NCBI RefSeq assembly: GCF_901000735.1
Contig: NC_081549.1
Coordinates: 8,357,410 to 8,421,409 of the forward strand
Length of the DNA: 64,000 nt
Direction of reading: 5' to 3'
Source: Corylus avellana
Taxonomy: Eukaryota > Streptophyta > Magnoliopsida > Fagales > Betulaceae
This document shows positions 12,140 through 24,113 of this stretch, piece by piece. Position 1 is the stretch's first letter. Each line of letters starts with the position of its first letter. Below the pieces are notes generated by a model. It did no database searches and was not told the origin of the DNA. It saw nothing but the letters and a program-made list of their open reading frames with translations. The position numbers were made by a program, and so were the translations under genes.

Positions 12140-13450
12140 TCAAACTCTAGGGGGCGAAGCCAACTTGAGTTTGGAGATAAGATCATTGAGTCGTCCAAGT
12201 GGATGAGATTTGCTAAAAATGTCAACTAATTGATTTGCAGAGGTGGCAGAATGAAGATGTAAAATACCACGCTGAAGATGATGCCGGATGAAATGACAAT
12301 CAATCTCGATATGTTTTGTGCGCTCATGGAAAACATAATTATGAGCAATCTGTATGGCACTCCGATTGTCACAATGGATAGGAGAACTAGTGGACTGATG
12401 AACACCCATGTCAAACAAAAGTCATCGTGACCATAGAAGTTCATATGTAGTGTCAGCAAGAGCACGATACTCAGCTTCAGTACTAGATCGAGCAACAACA
12501 TATTGTTTCTTATTGCCCCATGAAATTAAAGAAGTTCCAAGTAAGAAACAATATCCACTGGTGGAGCGACGATCAGTGGGATCACCAGCCCAATCATCAT
12601 CAGAGTAGGCCCGGAGCTCGAGAGATGAATGAGAAGAGAAGTGAAGACTATGAAACATAGTACCCTTGACATAGCGCAAAATGCGAAGAACATCAGCATA
12701 ATGAGTAGATCGAGGTGCACTCATAAATTGACTCACCGAATGAACAGCATAAGCAATATCAGGCCGTGTAACAGTAAGATAAATATGACTACCTACTAGC
12801 TGCTTGTAGAGAGTAGCATTTGATAAAGGCTCACCATCCGTGGCTAGAAGTTTGACATTGATCTCAAGGGCCTGCTTGCTGTTTTACTGTCTGTCAGATC
12901 CGCTCAAGAAAGTAGATCAGATGCATATTTGGCTTGAGAGAGATAATAACCATCATTACACGAAATAACCTCATGACCAAGGAAGTAGCTAAGTGTCCCC
13001 AAGTCCTTCATTTCAAAATTTTGGCTAAGGAAGGATTCAAGAGCACGGATGCCTGAAATGTCATCACCAATTATAATCATATCATCTACATAGAGAGAAG
13101 AATAAGGATAGTACTAGTATCAGTAGTCCGAAGAAAGAGGGTTGAGTCATATGAACTAGAAACAAAGCCTTGTTGAGCAACCACATCACTGAATTTGGCA
13201 AACCAAGCACGAGGAGCCTGCTTGAGACCATAAAGTGCCCGATGGAGTTTGCAAACTTTGTGTAGCCGATGGTGATAGCCAGGTGGTGGGTGCATATAGA
13301 CTTCTTCCGTAAGATCACCATTGAGGAATTCGTTTTTAACATCCATTTGAAATAATTGCCAATGACGAACAGCAGCAACTGCAAGTAAGGATCTAACAGA
13401 GGTCAGTCTAGCAATAGGAGCAAAAGTCTCCTTATAGTGAATACCATCCT
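12140..13450 (-). pseudogene. Copia reverse transcriptase and RNase H (element H)
   Basis: Minus-strand frames carry, in order, the MDVKNEFLNGDL motif with ALYGLKQAPRAW about 40 residues on, the catalytic YVDDMIIIGDD (near 13070-13100), the LRILRYVKGT segment, the RNase H stretch with YSDDDWAG and TSGYCFLLG, SSTEAEYRAL, and the C-terminal HCDNRSAIQIAHN and THEIDCHFIR-like blocks. This is the standard copia reverse transcriptase order. Stops and frameshifts break it near 12420, 12890 and 13085, so no intact enzyme can be made. The active-site residues themselves are preserved. Confidence 0.9.
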
Positions 13451-13559
13451 GAGCAAAGCCTTTCGCAACAAGACAAGCCTAATAGCATTCCACAGATCCA
13501 TCTGCACGAGTCTTAATTTTATAAATCCACTACAAACTTCCCAGGAGGCAAATCCACCA

Positions 13560-14816
13560 AGTCCCATGCATGGGTTTTAGAAATGGCATCTAGTTCATCA
13601 AACATAACTTTCTACCAAATAGGGTCAGCACTAGCCTCACAATAAAAGTGAGGTTCATGAAGAGTAGCAAGAACAGAGATAATCATGGAGATTGGTAGGT
13701 GGTGCTCTTACCCTATCGGAGTGACGAGGTTCATGGGAAGGCTCGGGAGTGTGTGATGTAGCAGGATGATCCATAGTCGAATCAGGCGAATTAGGAGCAA
13801 CCGTAGAAGGTTTGTTCATTGAGCTTGAGTTATCTGCAGATGATCTAGGAAATAAGACAATGGAGGGCTCAATGAAGACACAATAATATGTGGAGGAGAA
13901 ATGCAGAAAAGACATTTGACTGGTGAACATTTTATGTTCCCAGAACTCCACTTGACGAGATATCTGAAGTCGTCGGGCAATGGGGTCATAGCAGCGACAA
14001 CCTTTTTGAGTAATGCCATAACGAAGGAAACAACACAAGCGAGAGTGGGGTTCAAGTTTGGTACGCTCATGTGGAGGAAGAGTGATAAAACAAATACAAC
14101 CAAAGACGCGAAGCAAAGAATAGTTAGGTGTGCTACCATACAAGCGCTCATAAGGAGTTTGGTTGTGAATAGTCAGGGAAGGCACACGATTAATCCTGTA
14201 AATAGCAGTGAGAGTAGCCTCACCCCAAAAATGTTCAGGAAGTGAGGCAGAGATGAGAGGAGCTCTTACAGTGTCTAAGATGTGACAATGTTTGCGTTCT
14301 GCACGCCCATTTTGCTGAGAAGTGTAAAGTCAAGAACAATGAGAGAGCGTCCCATTTTGTTTTAAAAAATTTTGAAAATATTTCTCATTATACTGCATAG
14401 CATTATCTGAATGAAAATTTTTGATGGTACGAGAAAATTGGGTTTGTACCTTTTGATGAAAATTTTAATAAACTTGAGTGAGTTCAGAGCGATGTTGTAA
14501 TAAATATATCCAATTATAACGAGAATAATCATCAAGAAAAATAACAAAATAATGAGACCCCCCCTCAGTGGGAATAGGGGCAGGGCCCAAATATCAAAGT
14601 GAACCAAATCAAAGGGTGCAGGAGACAAAGACTCACTTTTATTAAAAGATCAACGTGTTTGTTTTCCAAGATGACAAGAAACACAATCAAAAGGCTTTAA
14701 ATCTAATGATCCTAAATGGCCTTTAGATGTAAAAAGTTGGACACGTGGTAGAGAAGCATGACCCAAACGAGAATGCCATAAGCTGAAAGAGACATTGAAT
14801 GTTATGACAGCAGCTG
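13560..14816 (-). pseudogene. Copia integrase core (element H)
   Basis: Minus-strand fragments include VHFDIWG-like and FHSDNA-like integrase motifs (about 14360-14620, broken by frameshifts) and a longer frame at 13655-14185 with NQTPYERLYGSTPNYSLLRVFGC, the segment after the catalytic core that is highly conserved in copia integrases. Broken by several frameshifts. Joins reverse transcriptase downstream and protease upstream in the normal copia order. Confidence 0.85.
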
Positions 14817-16135
14817 TCAAGTGAGTAGGAGTCTACAAAAACGAAAGCTAAAATGGCGTCCAATCTTATGTCTGGTCCCAATTAGTTGACTCGTCTGCGG
14901 ATCCTGCACATCAACACCCTTGTTAGAAAATGTCAACTCTAGACCTAGTTCACAAAGTTGGCCAACTGAAAGAAGATTTAATGACAATTGGGGAGCGAGG
15001 TATGTGTTATCAACAGACAGATTAGGCGAAGAAATAGACCCAATGTGACTAACAGGTGACCTAGAACCATCAGTAGTATAAATGGTAGAATTGGGAGAAA
15101 GGGTAGACTTTTGGGAAAATAAAATAGGATTAGAGGTCATCTGATTACAGCAAGCAGAGTCTATAAACCATGAATTTTTACCTGATGTGATGGACAAGGC
15201 AATAGAGGAACGAGATAGAACTTGATGGATTAATGCCTCAACGTCAGATGCAGTGAAAGCAGAGGATTGTGATGGACCCTCAGTGTTAGATGCAGGTGCA
15301 AAGGAACTAGATGAAACAATTGTGACTGTCTATTGGAAAGCAGCCTATGATTGATGATTGTTTTGAAGCTTGTAGCAATTCGCAATAGAGTGACCAGGCT
15401 GTTTGCAATAGTTGCAAATTAACTTCTTGAAGGACGACTGTGGTGTGGATCGTCCAAGAGTAAATTTAGGAACACTTTGACATGCAATAGCAACAACCAT
15501 ATCGGGAGATTGCAGGTGCATAGTGGACCGTCAAGTCTCTTCAGACATAAGTTCTGTTACAGTACCTTCTATTGTGGGAAGAGGAGTGCGGTGTAAGAGA
15601 GAAGCCCGGGTGGGTTTAAAATCCGCACAAAGAGCCATCATGAAATGCATAAACTTACGACGATCTCGATACTTTGGGAATATTTCAACATCTTCAAGAT
15701 ACTTCAATTGAGGATCTGTAGCAGATAATTGCTCCCAAAGACTATTAGTTTGAGAATAAAAATCAGCAATAAACTAACCTAGCTCCTAATTTGTCTGATA
15801 GAGTTTAGTTTCAATCTGAAACTCTAGTGAGGCATCATAAGTGCAATTGTATCGCTTTGCCAGAAACTCCCAGGCAGCCTTTACATTTCCAAGCTTGGGG
15901 AGCAAACTGTTAATGGAAGGAACTAAAGTGTTCATAAACCAAGAAATAATTCGATTGGAAAATTTGTCGGCTGATTCGCCTTCCTTTTGTGTGGGTGCAA
16001 CAACATCTCCATAAACATAACTCTATAATCTTCTCCCTCTAAAAAAAAACTCCTATATTTTGAACCCACAGCATATAATTGGAACCGTCTAAAATATTGT
16101 CAATAGGATGGACTACATTATCAAGATTGGTAGAC
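14817..16135 (-). pseudogene. Copia gag and protease (element H)
   Basis: From the gag side: a UBN2-type capsid segment with AAWEFLAKRYN (about 15855-15890), a CCHC zinc knuckle CNYCKQPGHSIANC (about 15376-15417), then the protease-like segment WFIDSACCNQMTSN (about 15130-15170), where the catalytic D-S-G of the family reads D-S-A, and LSLNLLSVGQLCE, the gag-pre-integrase signature. Frames are interrupted repeatedly. Confidence 0.85.
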
Positions 16136-16149
16136 TTTTTTTTTTTGGG

Positions 16150-16475
16150 GAAAAGGGAAAATATTAATTAAATAAACCTGAGGGCAGTAATCAGGTGTGG
16201 CGGAGGTGCAAGTACAGCCTCAGGGAACAATCTGATGTGACGCGCGCATAGCAGCTATGGTGCACCTGCGAGCAGCGATCCAGTGTGACGCGGTAGACAG
16301 CAAGCAATATAAACCAGCGGGCAAGGATCTAGTGTGGCGTGGGGCAGTAGATCTGGTGTGTGTGTGGCGCATAGAGAGAGTGGGGCGCGTGAAACTCACA
16401 CTCATAGAGAGTATCAGAGGCATGGCGGGGCGTGCTGGGTGGTGGAGGTGCATGGTAGTTTCGTTTCTTCACAGA
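16150..16475. repeat. GC-rich degenerate repeat in the copia H leader
   Basis: Between the primer-binding site and gag lies a GC-rich stretch repeating a motif like GATCYRGTGTGRCGCG at irregular spacing (near 16192, 16229, 16278, 16328, 16350). It differs sharply in composition from the AT-rich rest of the element. Confidence 0.55.
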
Positions 16476-16640
16476 TTTTCCAATTTTGAGCAACAATACC
16501 TCTACAATTTCTGTCACATACAAAAACAACCATAACAAGCATTTGGTGTATTGTTGAAACAAAAAGAAACACCAAAAAGAACGCTCAAACTAAAAAAGAA
16601 AATTATACGCAGAGGCTTAAAAGAGGCACTAAGAAAACGG

Positions 16641-16654
16641 TGGCTCTGATACCA
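16641..16654 (-). promoter_or_regulatory. Primer-binding site of copia H
   Basis: Minus-strand TGGTATCAGAGCCA, complementary to the 3' end of plant initiator tRNA-Met, directly abutting the 5' LTR. Confidence 0.9.
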
Positions 16655-16932
16655 AGTAGAAAAACGACAACAGAAAGATAATTGCAGAGAAGAAATTTGC
16701 ATTTTTGATGTTTGTTCAACTGTACAATAGAATGACATATTTATAGTTGAATAAGGCCCTAAAAGAAAGGAAATACAATTATTACAAAATCACGTAAAAT
16801 CAACATATTTACAATAATAAATTCAGTATCAAATATTGCAATAATATATGTGGAGAATATTTTCGTAATATATTGAGAATACTACGGGAATATTTAGTCA
16901 CATAAATACTACAGAAATATAATATTCTAACA
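16655..16932 (-). repeat. 5' LTR of copia H
   Basis: 278 bp, ends TGTTAG on the minus strand. Promoter-like CTATAAATATG box on the minus strand near 16735-16745. Confidence 0.9.
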
Positions 16933-16937
16933 TTACT

Positions 16938-17429
16938 TACTAAGCCGTGAACATAGCCAGTTGTTATTTTCTTTCCACGGGTCGGACATTTTCTTGTCAA
17001 GGAAACGTTGTAGGTTACAGCAGAGATAACAGATTAAAGTCTTTCATCAGGCTTGAGAACGAGCGAGGAGTCTTAGTGAAGACTGTTGGCTTTATTTTTG
17101 GTTGTAGTATTTGTAAGGTTGTTTTGTGAGAGAGGTTTCTTAGATTTATGCTCAAAAATGTATTGAGGATTTGTAATGTAACTCAAATTAGTATATTTCA
17201 TTTCATATTCCGCATTTCTTTTACTCTGATAGTTGTGTATGGTAGTTTTTCCCTGTTAAGTACATGTTAGTTACTATGGAAAATTCTTCTTTTAACTCCC
17301 ATATTATTTTTGTTAATTAATATGGTGAGTTTCAAATGGATCTATTGTGACTTATTTACGTGGTAAATGAGTCTATGGAAGGCACACGAAATTTATTTAT
17401 TCATTTCGTTAAATTTCCGAGCTTTACAG
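16938..17429. other. Intergenic or old element leader, no gene seen
   Basis: No supported coding region. The stretch leads into the degenerate gag at 17430 and may be the remains of the upstream part of that older copia element. Confidence 0.35.
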
Positions 17430-17931
17430 AAGGTGACTACCATAGGTGATGTAGATTCCATGAGATAGAGGATCTTGTGGGGTCACTTCAGACCTTTGAG
17501 GTGTCATTTGCCAAACCTAGGAAGAAGTGCTTAGCTCTAAAAGCGTGCAAGGGTAAGGGAAAGAAATAGGTGGTTGAGTCCTTTGAATAAACTTCTTTTG
17601 ATGAAGATGCTATTGTTATGTTGTCCAAGAAGTTTAGGAAATTCCTAAAAACCAACAAGGGTTCCAAGAACCCTTAAGTTTGTATTACTAAAGGTGAATT
17701 CCTAGGAGAGACCCAAAGTAATGGGGAGAAGCCCAAAAAAGATGTGAACTCCCGCGGCGTTCAATGCTTTGAGTGTTCAGGCTATGGTCACATTAGGATA
17801 GAGTGTCCTAATTTTCTAAAAGCTAATGGCAAGGCCCTTAATGCGTGAATGAGTGATGAATCAAGTCTCATAACTCTAAGGACTCGAAAGCGGAAAGGAA
17901 GGTTAGATCTCTGGCTTTCCTTGCTTATATG

Positions 17932-18263
17932 TGAAAGAAAGCAGAGTAAACTTGCTTTTGGCGGAATGAAGTCTCAGCTTCGTTCTCATTGTATATATAG
18001 GCAAAGAATTACAATTTTAATCAAGTTTGACAAACCCAAACTTGATACAAACTAGAAGAACTAATACAATACAAACAAGTAGAACAAATACAACTAGAAC
18101 ACTAAAAGGGAAGAGATAAAAATAACTATAAGGATAATGCTAAAGATAAGGATAGTGCTATAGATAAGGATAATGCTAGAGATAAGGATAATGCTAGAGA
18201 GTGATTCGGATCTGTTTGGATTCAAAGAGTGAATCCAAAACAGACTCTTTTGATTCCTTAACA
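17932..18263 (-). mobile_element. Short solo LTR inside gag of element K
   Basis: 332 bp with TG (17932) and CA (18263) ends, flanked by atatg and atgtg (4 of 5 match). Alternatively the duplication can be read as the 9 bp atgtgaaag (17929-17937 and 18264-18272). A minus-strand CCTATATATAC box near 17990-18001 would suit an LTR promoter. No second LTR or interior is present. The type is an inference from the ends. Confidence 0.55.
18128..18201. repeat. 18-bp tandem repeat, four copies
   Basis: Unit ATAAGGATAATGCTAGAG, four copies with three to four variant bases, inside the solo LTR. Confidence 0.85.
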
Positions 18264-18655
18264 ATGTGAAAGGTGTAGATCCTAGTAAGATTGAGCCTAC
18301 TATGTGGACTGAGACATGCAATGAAGGATCTCTGAGTGAATCAAATGAGGAGCTTGATCTCCAAAAGGCCCACAATAAACTATTTAAAGAATGTGTTAAA
18401 CATAAGAAAAAGAATAATTGTATGCTTAAATAGTTGAATGAAGTAATGTTTGAAAATGAATCTTTACATGAGCAAGTAAATAACTTTACAGTTTGTGGTT
18501 CCTTGAAAATTGAAAAATCTAAACTTGTAGATAAACTTGATAGTAACATTGCTTCACAATTTGATGTGCCACATGAATCTAGTTTTACTGGAGAAAAACT
18601 TATGAATAGTACAAAGCTACAATTGGGGATTTCGATAGCATGTACTTAGGTATGC

Positions 18656-19109
18656 TGTTAAAGAATCTTGAAGAAACTGCAAAAACAAGAAAAGTATAGA
18701 GCTGGGTGTTTGGACAAGACAAAAGATGTCCTGATGGCGTATGTGACAAAAAGTGGTTGTTACCAAAGGAGTCCAAATGGATTAGCCAACATGCTAGTTC
18801 GGTATAACTAATTTTTGAACTTGACATTAATATGTCCGAACGACAAGCGTGCTAGTAACATCTCTTTGGTAGGGATGTCCAAACAGGAAGCGAACGGTTC
18901 AGATCTGAAGCACTCCCACAATATCCCATAGGTAGGGATGCCCAAACGAATTTGCCGACATAGCAGATATGGGAGTGCAATGTCCCAATGGGACGAATCT
19001 ACGTCCGAATGGGAGAGGCAGTTAGGGTTTATTAATCCTATTTGCATATGGGTGCCTTACTTATTCTTCCGGACGCCACCACATAGTTTACACAGACTTA
19101 AATAAAATG
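18656..19109 (+). repeat. Probable LTR of element K, first part
   Basis: After gag, the sequence from about 18800 has repeated GTCCGAACG / GTCCAAACAGG / GCCCAAACG-type motifs of plant copia LTRs. It stops at the gypsy A insertion (duplication ctttc at 19110-19114) and resumes at 51061. No reverse transcriptase lies between gag and this block, so element K is internally deleted. Confidence 0.5.
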
Positions 19110-19114
19110 CTTTC

Positions 19115-19794
19115 TAATGTAGGCCAGAGCTCTAGCAAGTTCATATAGAAGATCAGGGCAGATGTGATTGTAAAAAGCACCTCACATAACCGTACCAGCC
19201 AAGGTGACATGACAAGGTTACAAGTATTTGCAAGAAAAGCTGTCCAAAAGTTGTCGTTCAGACAACTAGTGAATGGGCTACTTCTGGGAGGTCCCCAAAG
19301 TAAAACCTGAGCCGTCCATTTGTAGCCCGTTCAAATGCCCTTATGTTATATTATGTTTCCGTTTTTAGTTTTGTACTTAGTTTTAGTTTTATGTTTTGAC
19401 CATCCGAACGAGGGCATGCTCCATCCGAACTGCCAGCTGTTTTACGTATTTAATTTCCAGTTTATTTAGAGACCGTCCGAATGGAGGAATGTCCCATCTG
19501 AACGGCTAGCATAGAAGTCTAAACCGGCTTAATTTCCTTTTACTGTTAGGGTTAGGAGTTTAGGGGCTATAAATAGATTCTTATAACCTCCAGAACATAG
19601 CTTTGATGTGTTTTGTTAGTTTTATCAATAAGAAGTCTTAGAGTTGGGTTTCTTTGATGTTTTGCCTCAAATTCTAGATACGTTCTAATGTTTTGAGAAG
19701 ATTTCTTAGATTCTTGATAGACTCGAGATCTAGAAATATTTATCTCTTCTTTCTTACAATGCATCTTTGCAACCCACTACGTTGCGCTGCATCA
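19115..19794 (+). repeat. 5' LTR of gypsy A
   Basis: 680 bp, TATA-like GGCTATAAATAG at about 19564, ends TGCATCA. Its first base pair reads TA where the other copy has TG. Confidence 0.88.
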
Positions 19795-19825
19795 GTTGGT
19801 ATCAGATCTCAAGTTACTTTCCATT

Positions 19826-20432
19826 ATGAGGAGGGGCAACCATCTTGCAAACACGAACGAAGTGTACGTGCGCACAGGGGAAGCACATAACGATCAACCG
19901 GAGATTCGTTTGCAGCACATGGAGGAGAGGTTTGGTGGTATAGCCGTGTAGAAGAGGGAGCGGGTGTGCGCCCAACACAGAGTCCCTACCGATCACTTTG
20001 CCGACATGGGTGGTCCGAACAGTCGTCGTCGTCAACCAAGACCATAGTATGAGGGGTGGAAGACGAATTTATTGTTGAGAGTGAACCTGTCAATCCTTTT
20101 TACGATGCGCGGAGTGCGGAGGTAATTTCTACGACACAAGCTCATGCTATTCCCTGGGAAGCAGGCGTCAAGCTCGACATCCCAGAATTCCTAGGTTCCT
20201 TGCAACGTGAAGAGTTCCTTGATTGGGTGGTTACTGTTGAAGAGGTTCTTGACTTCAAATGGGTGTTTGATGAACGACGAATCTCTTTGGCGGTAAATTC
20301 ATTCCAGGGAAAAGTTGCTGCATGGTGGCAACAACTTCAGCAAATTAGGGTGCGACAAGGCAAAGAGAAGATTAATAGTTAGGAGAAACTATTGAAACAC
20401 ATGCGAATCGCTTTCTTGCCCCATAGTTATAC
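19826..20432 (+). pseudogene. Gag of gypsy A, first part
   Basis: A gypsy capsid (Retrotrans_gag type): DIPEFLGSLQREEFLDWV, then FQGKVAAWWQQLQQIRVRQG and IAFLPHSYT. A W codon of the family reads TAG (near 20380). The gene is cut at 20432 by solo LTR D and continues for a few codons at 21905-21951 (MCEKSQNWRQGF-like, matching the family's RLQNLRQG segment). It then ends at the insertion of element B. The rest of the capsid and a zinc knuckle are missing. Confidence 0.85.
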
Positions 20433-21904
20433 TGATAAGTGCTATTTTCAGCCCTTAACTTGCATGTTTTAATCCTTTGGTTTTGGTTAATTATGCCATT
20501 TTACTTCCTTTTTGTATTTTCTTTGTTTTTTTAGGCTTTTGGAAGAAAAGAAAGTGTTTCTAGAAAAATTACAAGCTTGAAGGGCAAATTGGGAAGAACT
20601 AGAAGATATGGTTAAGCTTAACCAATCATGGTTAAAGTTTAATCAAATAAAGGAAATGATTAATTCGGAATTTCTCAAATTGAAGTCAAATCGGATTGGA
20701 TGCAAAATTGGATTCTGAACATGTCTCAGTCTTTTAACCATAACTTTCAGCTCAGATATCCGATTGAGGTGATTCAGAAGGCATTGGAAAGCTAACTCAA
20801 AATAATACAATTCATTGTGAAATACAATTTCCCCAATTCGGAGCGTCGCAATGCCAAAATCACGCCGCAATGTGGGACCGCAATTTTGGTTGAATCCTAT
20901 TCCGATTTGGACTTAGGTTTTCTTTACCCTAGTTGGACTAGGACTTAAAACTCCGAATTTCCTAGGATTACTAGGGCTTCTAAGACTCTCCTAAACCCTA
21001 TAAATATACCTCTAAGCCTCACAATTAAAATCATCCTTAGACAATTAGAAGGAGACAACTTTGGGGCTAGGATTGGGGGCTACTTCTATTAGCGGTTTTT
21101 AGTTCTTTCTTTCCCTTCTCTTTTCTTTTGGTTTTAATTATGTGTAACTAACTCTTAAAAAGGGCTATATTGAAGCCCTAACTATGTTTATTTAATATTT
21201 CAATATTGGCGCTTTGTGATAATCATGTTGTGATATTTAATTTGATTAATTCCTATTTTCATGAATTTCTCATATGTATGTGACTGGCCATTATATGCAT
21301 GTGGTATGGACTAATTAGTTAAATCAATTTGGATGGCCGAGTCTTGGGTTTAACATAAGTAACAAAAGTAATCCACACCGGGTTCTTAGGTTAATCAACA
21401 TGGTAAACCAGGAGCATATTCCATGCCCTAGGCCTCATGTGTTTGTCGATTTCCATAGAATATATGCCTTCCCAAGGAACAACTTAATATAAATCATACT
21501 AAATCTCTTAGGAAAGAAAAGAGTTAGAGTATACGCCATGCCTAACTCGTTGCTTAGGAAAATCTATAGCCTTAGGAGTATACGCCATGCCCTATGGTTG
21601 ACAAACATTAGATATGCATAACATGATCAAAGCATTGGCATATTGTTATATTATCTAAGCATGATTAGTGGTGGATATCAAAGCCCTACCTTTACCTTTT
21701 CATTTATCTTTAGATCTTTTTATTTCTTTTTCACAATATCAATTCCGTGACAAGTTGATCTTTTAATTAATTCAAAACAAAATCACAATCCTTGTGGGAT
21801 CGATCTCGTACTTGCTGCACTATACTATTGTTTTGATCTTGTGCACTCGCGAGTGAAAACGTACTAAATATTATCTATTAATTCAGGTAGTATTTTGCAC
21901 ATCG
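20433..21904 (+). mobile_element. Solo LTR D inside gag of gypsy A
   Basis: 1472 bp, starting TGATAAGTGC and flanked by tatac on both sides (20428-20432 and 21905-21909). The capsid reading resumes across it. The last bases read TCG where CA is expected. Its middle resembles LTR C and its last third resembles LTR B in opposite orientation, so it is related to both. TATA-like CCTATAAATATACC at about 20997. Confidence 0.88.
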
Positions 21905-21955
21905 TATACCATGTGCGAAAAGTCACAAAATTGGAGACAGGGGTTTATATATGTG

Positions 21956-23303
21956 TGTTGTGCAAGTATCTACCTAAATTAATAGGCAAATAAATGTACG
22001 TTTAAAGTCGCAAGTGCACAAGGTCAAAACAGTAGCATAGAGTGCAAGTACGAGATCATTCCCACGAGGATTAGTAAATTTTGTTTAAAATTAAATTCAG
22101 AAAAGAAAACAAGTTAAAAGGTTGATTTTGATTCAATAATGATAAAAGGTAGGGCTTTGATATCCACCACTAATCACACTTAGATAAGATAACAATATGA
22201 CAATGATCCAATCATATTATGAATACTTAATGTTTGACAACCTAAGAGCATGGGTGTTTATTCCTGAAGCTATTGATTTCCCTAAGCAACAAATTAGGCA
22301 TGGGTGTCTACTCTAACTCTTTTCTTTCTCAAAGGATTTAACATGGGTGTCTACTAAGTTGTTCTTTAAGAAAGCATAAATCTAGGGAAATCGACAAACA
22401 CATGAGGCCTAGGGCATGGGTGTCTACTCCCTCTTCCCCATGTTGATTAACCCAAGAACCCGTTGTGAGGTTCTTTTGTTATTCTATTAAACCTAGGACT
22501 CGATCATCCAAATTGATTTAATTAACTAATTCATACCACATGTATATGTTGATCAGGCACACACATATGAGGAATTCAATAAAACAGGAATTAATCAAGT
22601 TAAGCATTGACATATTAAATAAACATAATTAGGGCTTCAATCTAGCCCTACTAAAGAGTTTAGTTACACATGAGTTTGATGTTAAACATCTTCAAAAAAT
22701 AAAATAGAAAGGAAAAGAATAAACTCGAAAACTTGAACTTGAAGAGCCTTCAATTCTTCTCCACGGAATTGTCTATCTATTCTAAAGGCTTAAGGGTCTA
22801 TTTATAGGCCTTAGAAACACTTTGGAAACCCTAGAAATTGTAGCTTTTGTCTTCTAGCTCGCCTAGGGTTTTGAAGGGTTGAAAAAAAACACTTTTCGAA
22901 ATAGGGAGCTACTGCCTTGCTCTTCACGCACGGGTGCGCTCGATCACGGCCCGTGTGCGCTTGATCATAGGTCTATGATCGATCATGTGTCTTTTGCGCT
23001 CGATCGCAAATGCGATTGATGCTGCTTCTTGTGCGAACAAGCGCAAGCCTGCGCTCTTCTGGACATTTCTCTGGTAGTGCGCTCGAGTGTAGATGCCCTG
23101 CGATCAATCGCACTATCATAACCATTATCTTTTCCCAAATTTGTTGTTTAAGCCTTAGACTTCCAGAAATGCTTCATTTTCTTCCAAAAACCTATAAAAC
23201 AAAGAAAATACAAAAAGGAAATAAAATTGAACAAACTAACCAGACTAAGGAATTAACAAATATACATTAAGGGGCTAAAATATGGATACTTTAGCACTTA
23301 TCA
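21956..23303 (-). repeat. 3' LTR of element B
   Basis: 1348 bp. Contains four GTGTCTACT-type motifs (22250-22430) and a block of GCGATCGAGC motifs (22925-23115). Minus-strand TATAAATAGACCC at about 22796-22808. Confidence 0.9.
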
Positions 23304-24072
23304 CACTCTCAAACTTAGATATTTCTAGCCCCTTAGCAATACGAAACTAAAACAAAAAAAAAAAAACAAAATGGAAAACAATAAGATAAATCCATCTTTC
23401 GTGGGATGTACGATTGCATATAGCATATGCAACAAGCATTTTAAACCCCTAGAAATTCCCTAGAGGACGAGTGAAGTCTAGTGAGGGTGTTCCAAGAATA
23501 TTACCCACAAACATTATGCACAAGTTCATATTATCCAAAGCTCAAGTATCACTGAAAACCATAGTTTTCATTCATTGGCAAGCTTAAAAAGATAAACTTC
23601 ATCTTCATAATAAATTGGAATTTTAAAGTCTAATCACTTAACAAAAAAAGGCTAAGGCATCACAAGTTCGAAACAGTGTAAAGTGAACTAGCACACAAAT
23701 ATGAAGCTTCCAATTTTGTCTAATGTGCAATATCTCAATATCTCAAGGTTCACTAAAATCTCCATTAGAATGAATAACTATGGCATAACTTTCCTTTTTC
23801 TCTCTTTTTTTTTTTTTTTAGTCAGGCTGTGCATGTTTGGTTCCCTTAAGCTTTCTAATTGACCCATGTAACGAGTGTTAAGTCAATGACTCCCCAACCA
23901 AGTGGTTTTATAGTTGTAAAACACCCCTAAGGACCTATTAACTCGAGTAAAAAAGGCTACAAAACCAACTAACCATGACTTTAACCAAATCAAAATTCTT
24001 CACATTTTGACGTGAACACTCAATGCTTTGAGGCAAGAAGTCAAATTACTAAGTGAAAAGTTTCTCAATGAT

Positions 24073-24113
<41 letters not shown>

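Larger units (their letters stand above)
11856..16932 (-). mobile_element. Complete Ty1/copia retrotransposon (element H)
   Basis: Two 278-bp LTRs (11856-12133 and 16655-16932) flank a 4.5-kb interior. A perfect 5-bp target duplication ttact lies at 11851-11855 and 16933-16937. On the minus strand the 5' LTR is followed directly by the primer-binding site TGGTATCAGAGCCA (16641-16654), and the 3' LTR is preceded by the polypurine tract TTTGAGGGGGA. The interior encodes gag, protease, integrase, reverse transcriptase and RNase H in copia order, with many frameshifts and stops. I count about 23 differences between the LTRs (about 8 percent), mostly transitions. Short LTRs and a 5-kb length fit the Ale/Retrofit group, but lineage is an inference. 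Confidence 0.93.
17430..18655 (+). pseudogene. Degenerate copia gag (element K)
   Basis: Reading across stops, the plus strand gives an EDLVGSLQTFEVS segment, a lysine-rich stretch (SKKFRKFLKTNKGSKN), a zinc knuckle CFECSGYGHIRIEC (17765-17807) followed by FLKANGKALNA, and, after an insertion at 17932-18263, KAHNKLFKECVKHKKKN and a coiled-coil-like segment with VMFENESLHEQV. This is the layout of the UBN2-type gag of large plant copia elements. Several stops interrupt it. The host frame continues across the insertion as AYVKGVDPS, confirming that the insert is secondary. Confidence 0.75.

Noticed and set aside
13901..14245. 114-codon plus-strand frame
   Set aside because: Antisense of the copia H integrase, which is clearly encoded on the other strand.
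18128..18201. CRISPR-like array
   Set aside because: The 18-bp units are directly adjacent without spacers; this is plant DNA and a simple tandem repeat.
22250..22430. CRISPR-like spaced repeats in LTR B
   Set aside because: Only four degenerate 14-bp motifs, present in both LTRs of a retrotransposon.
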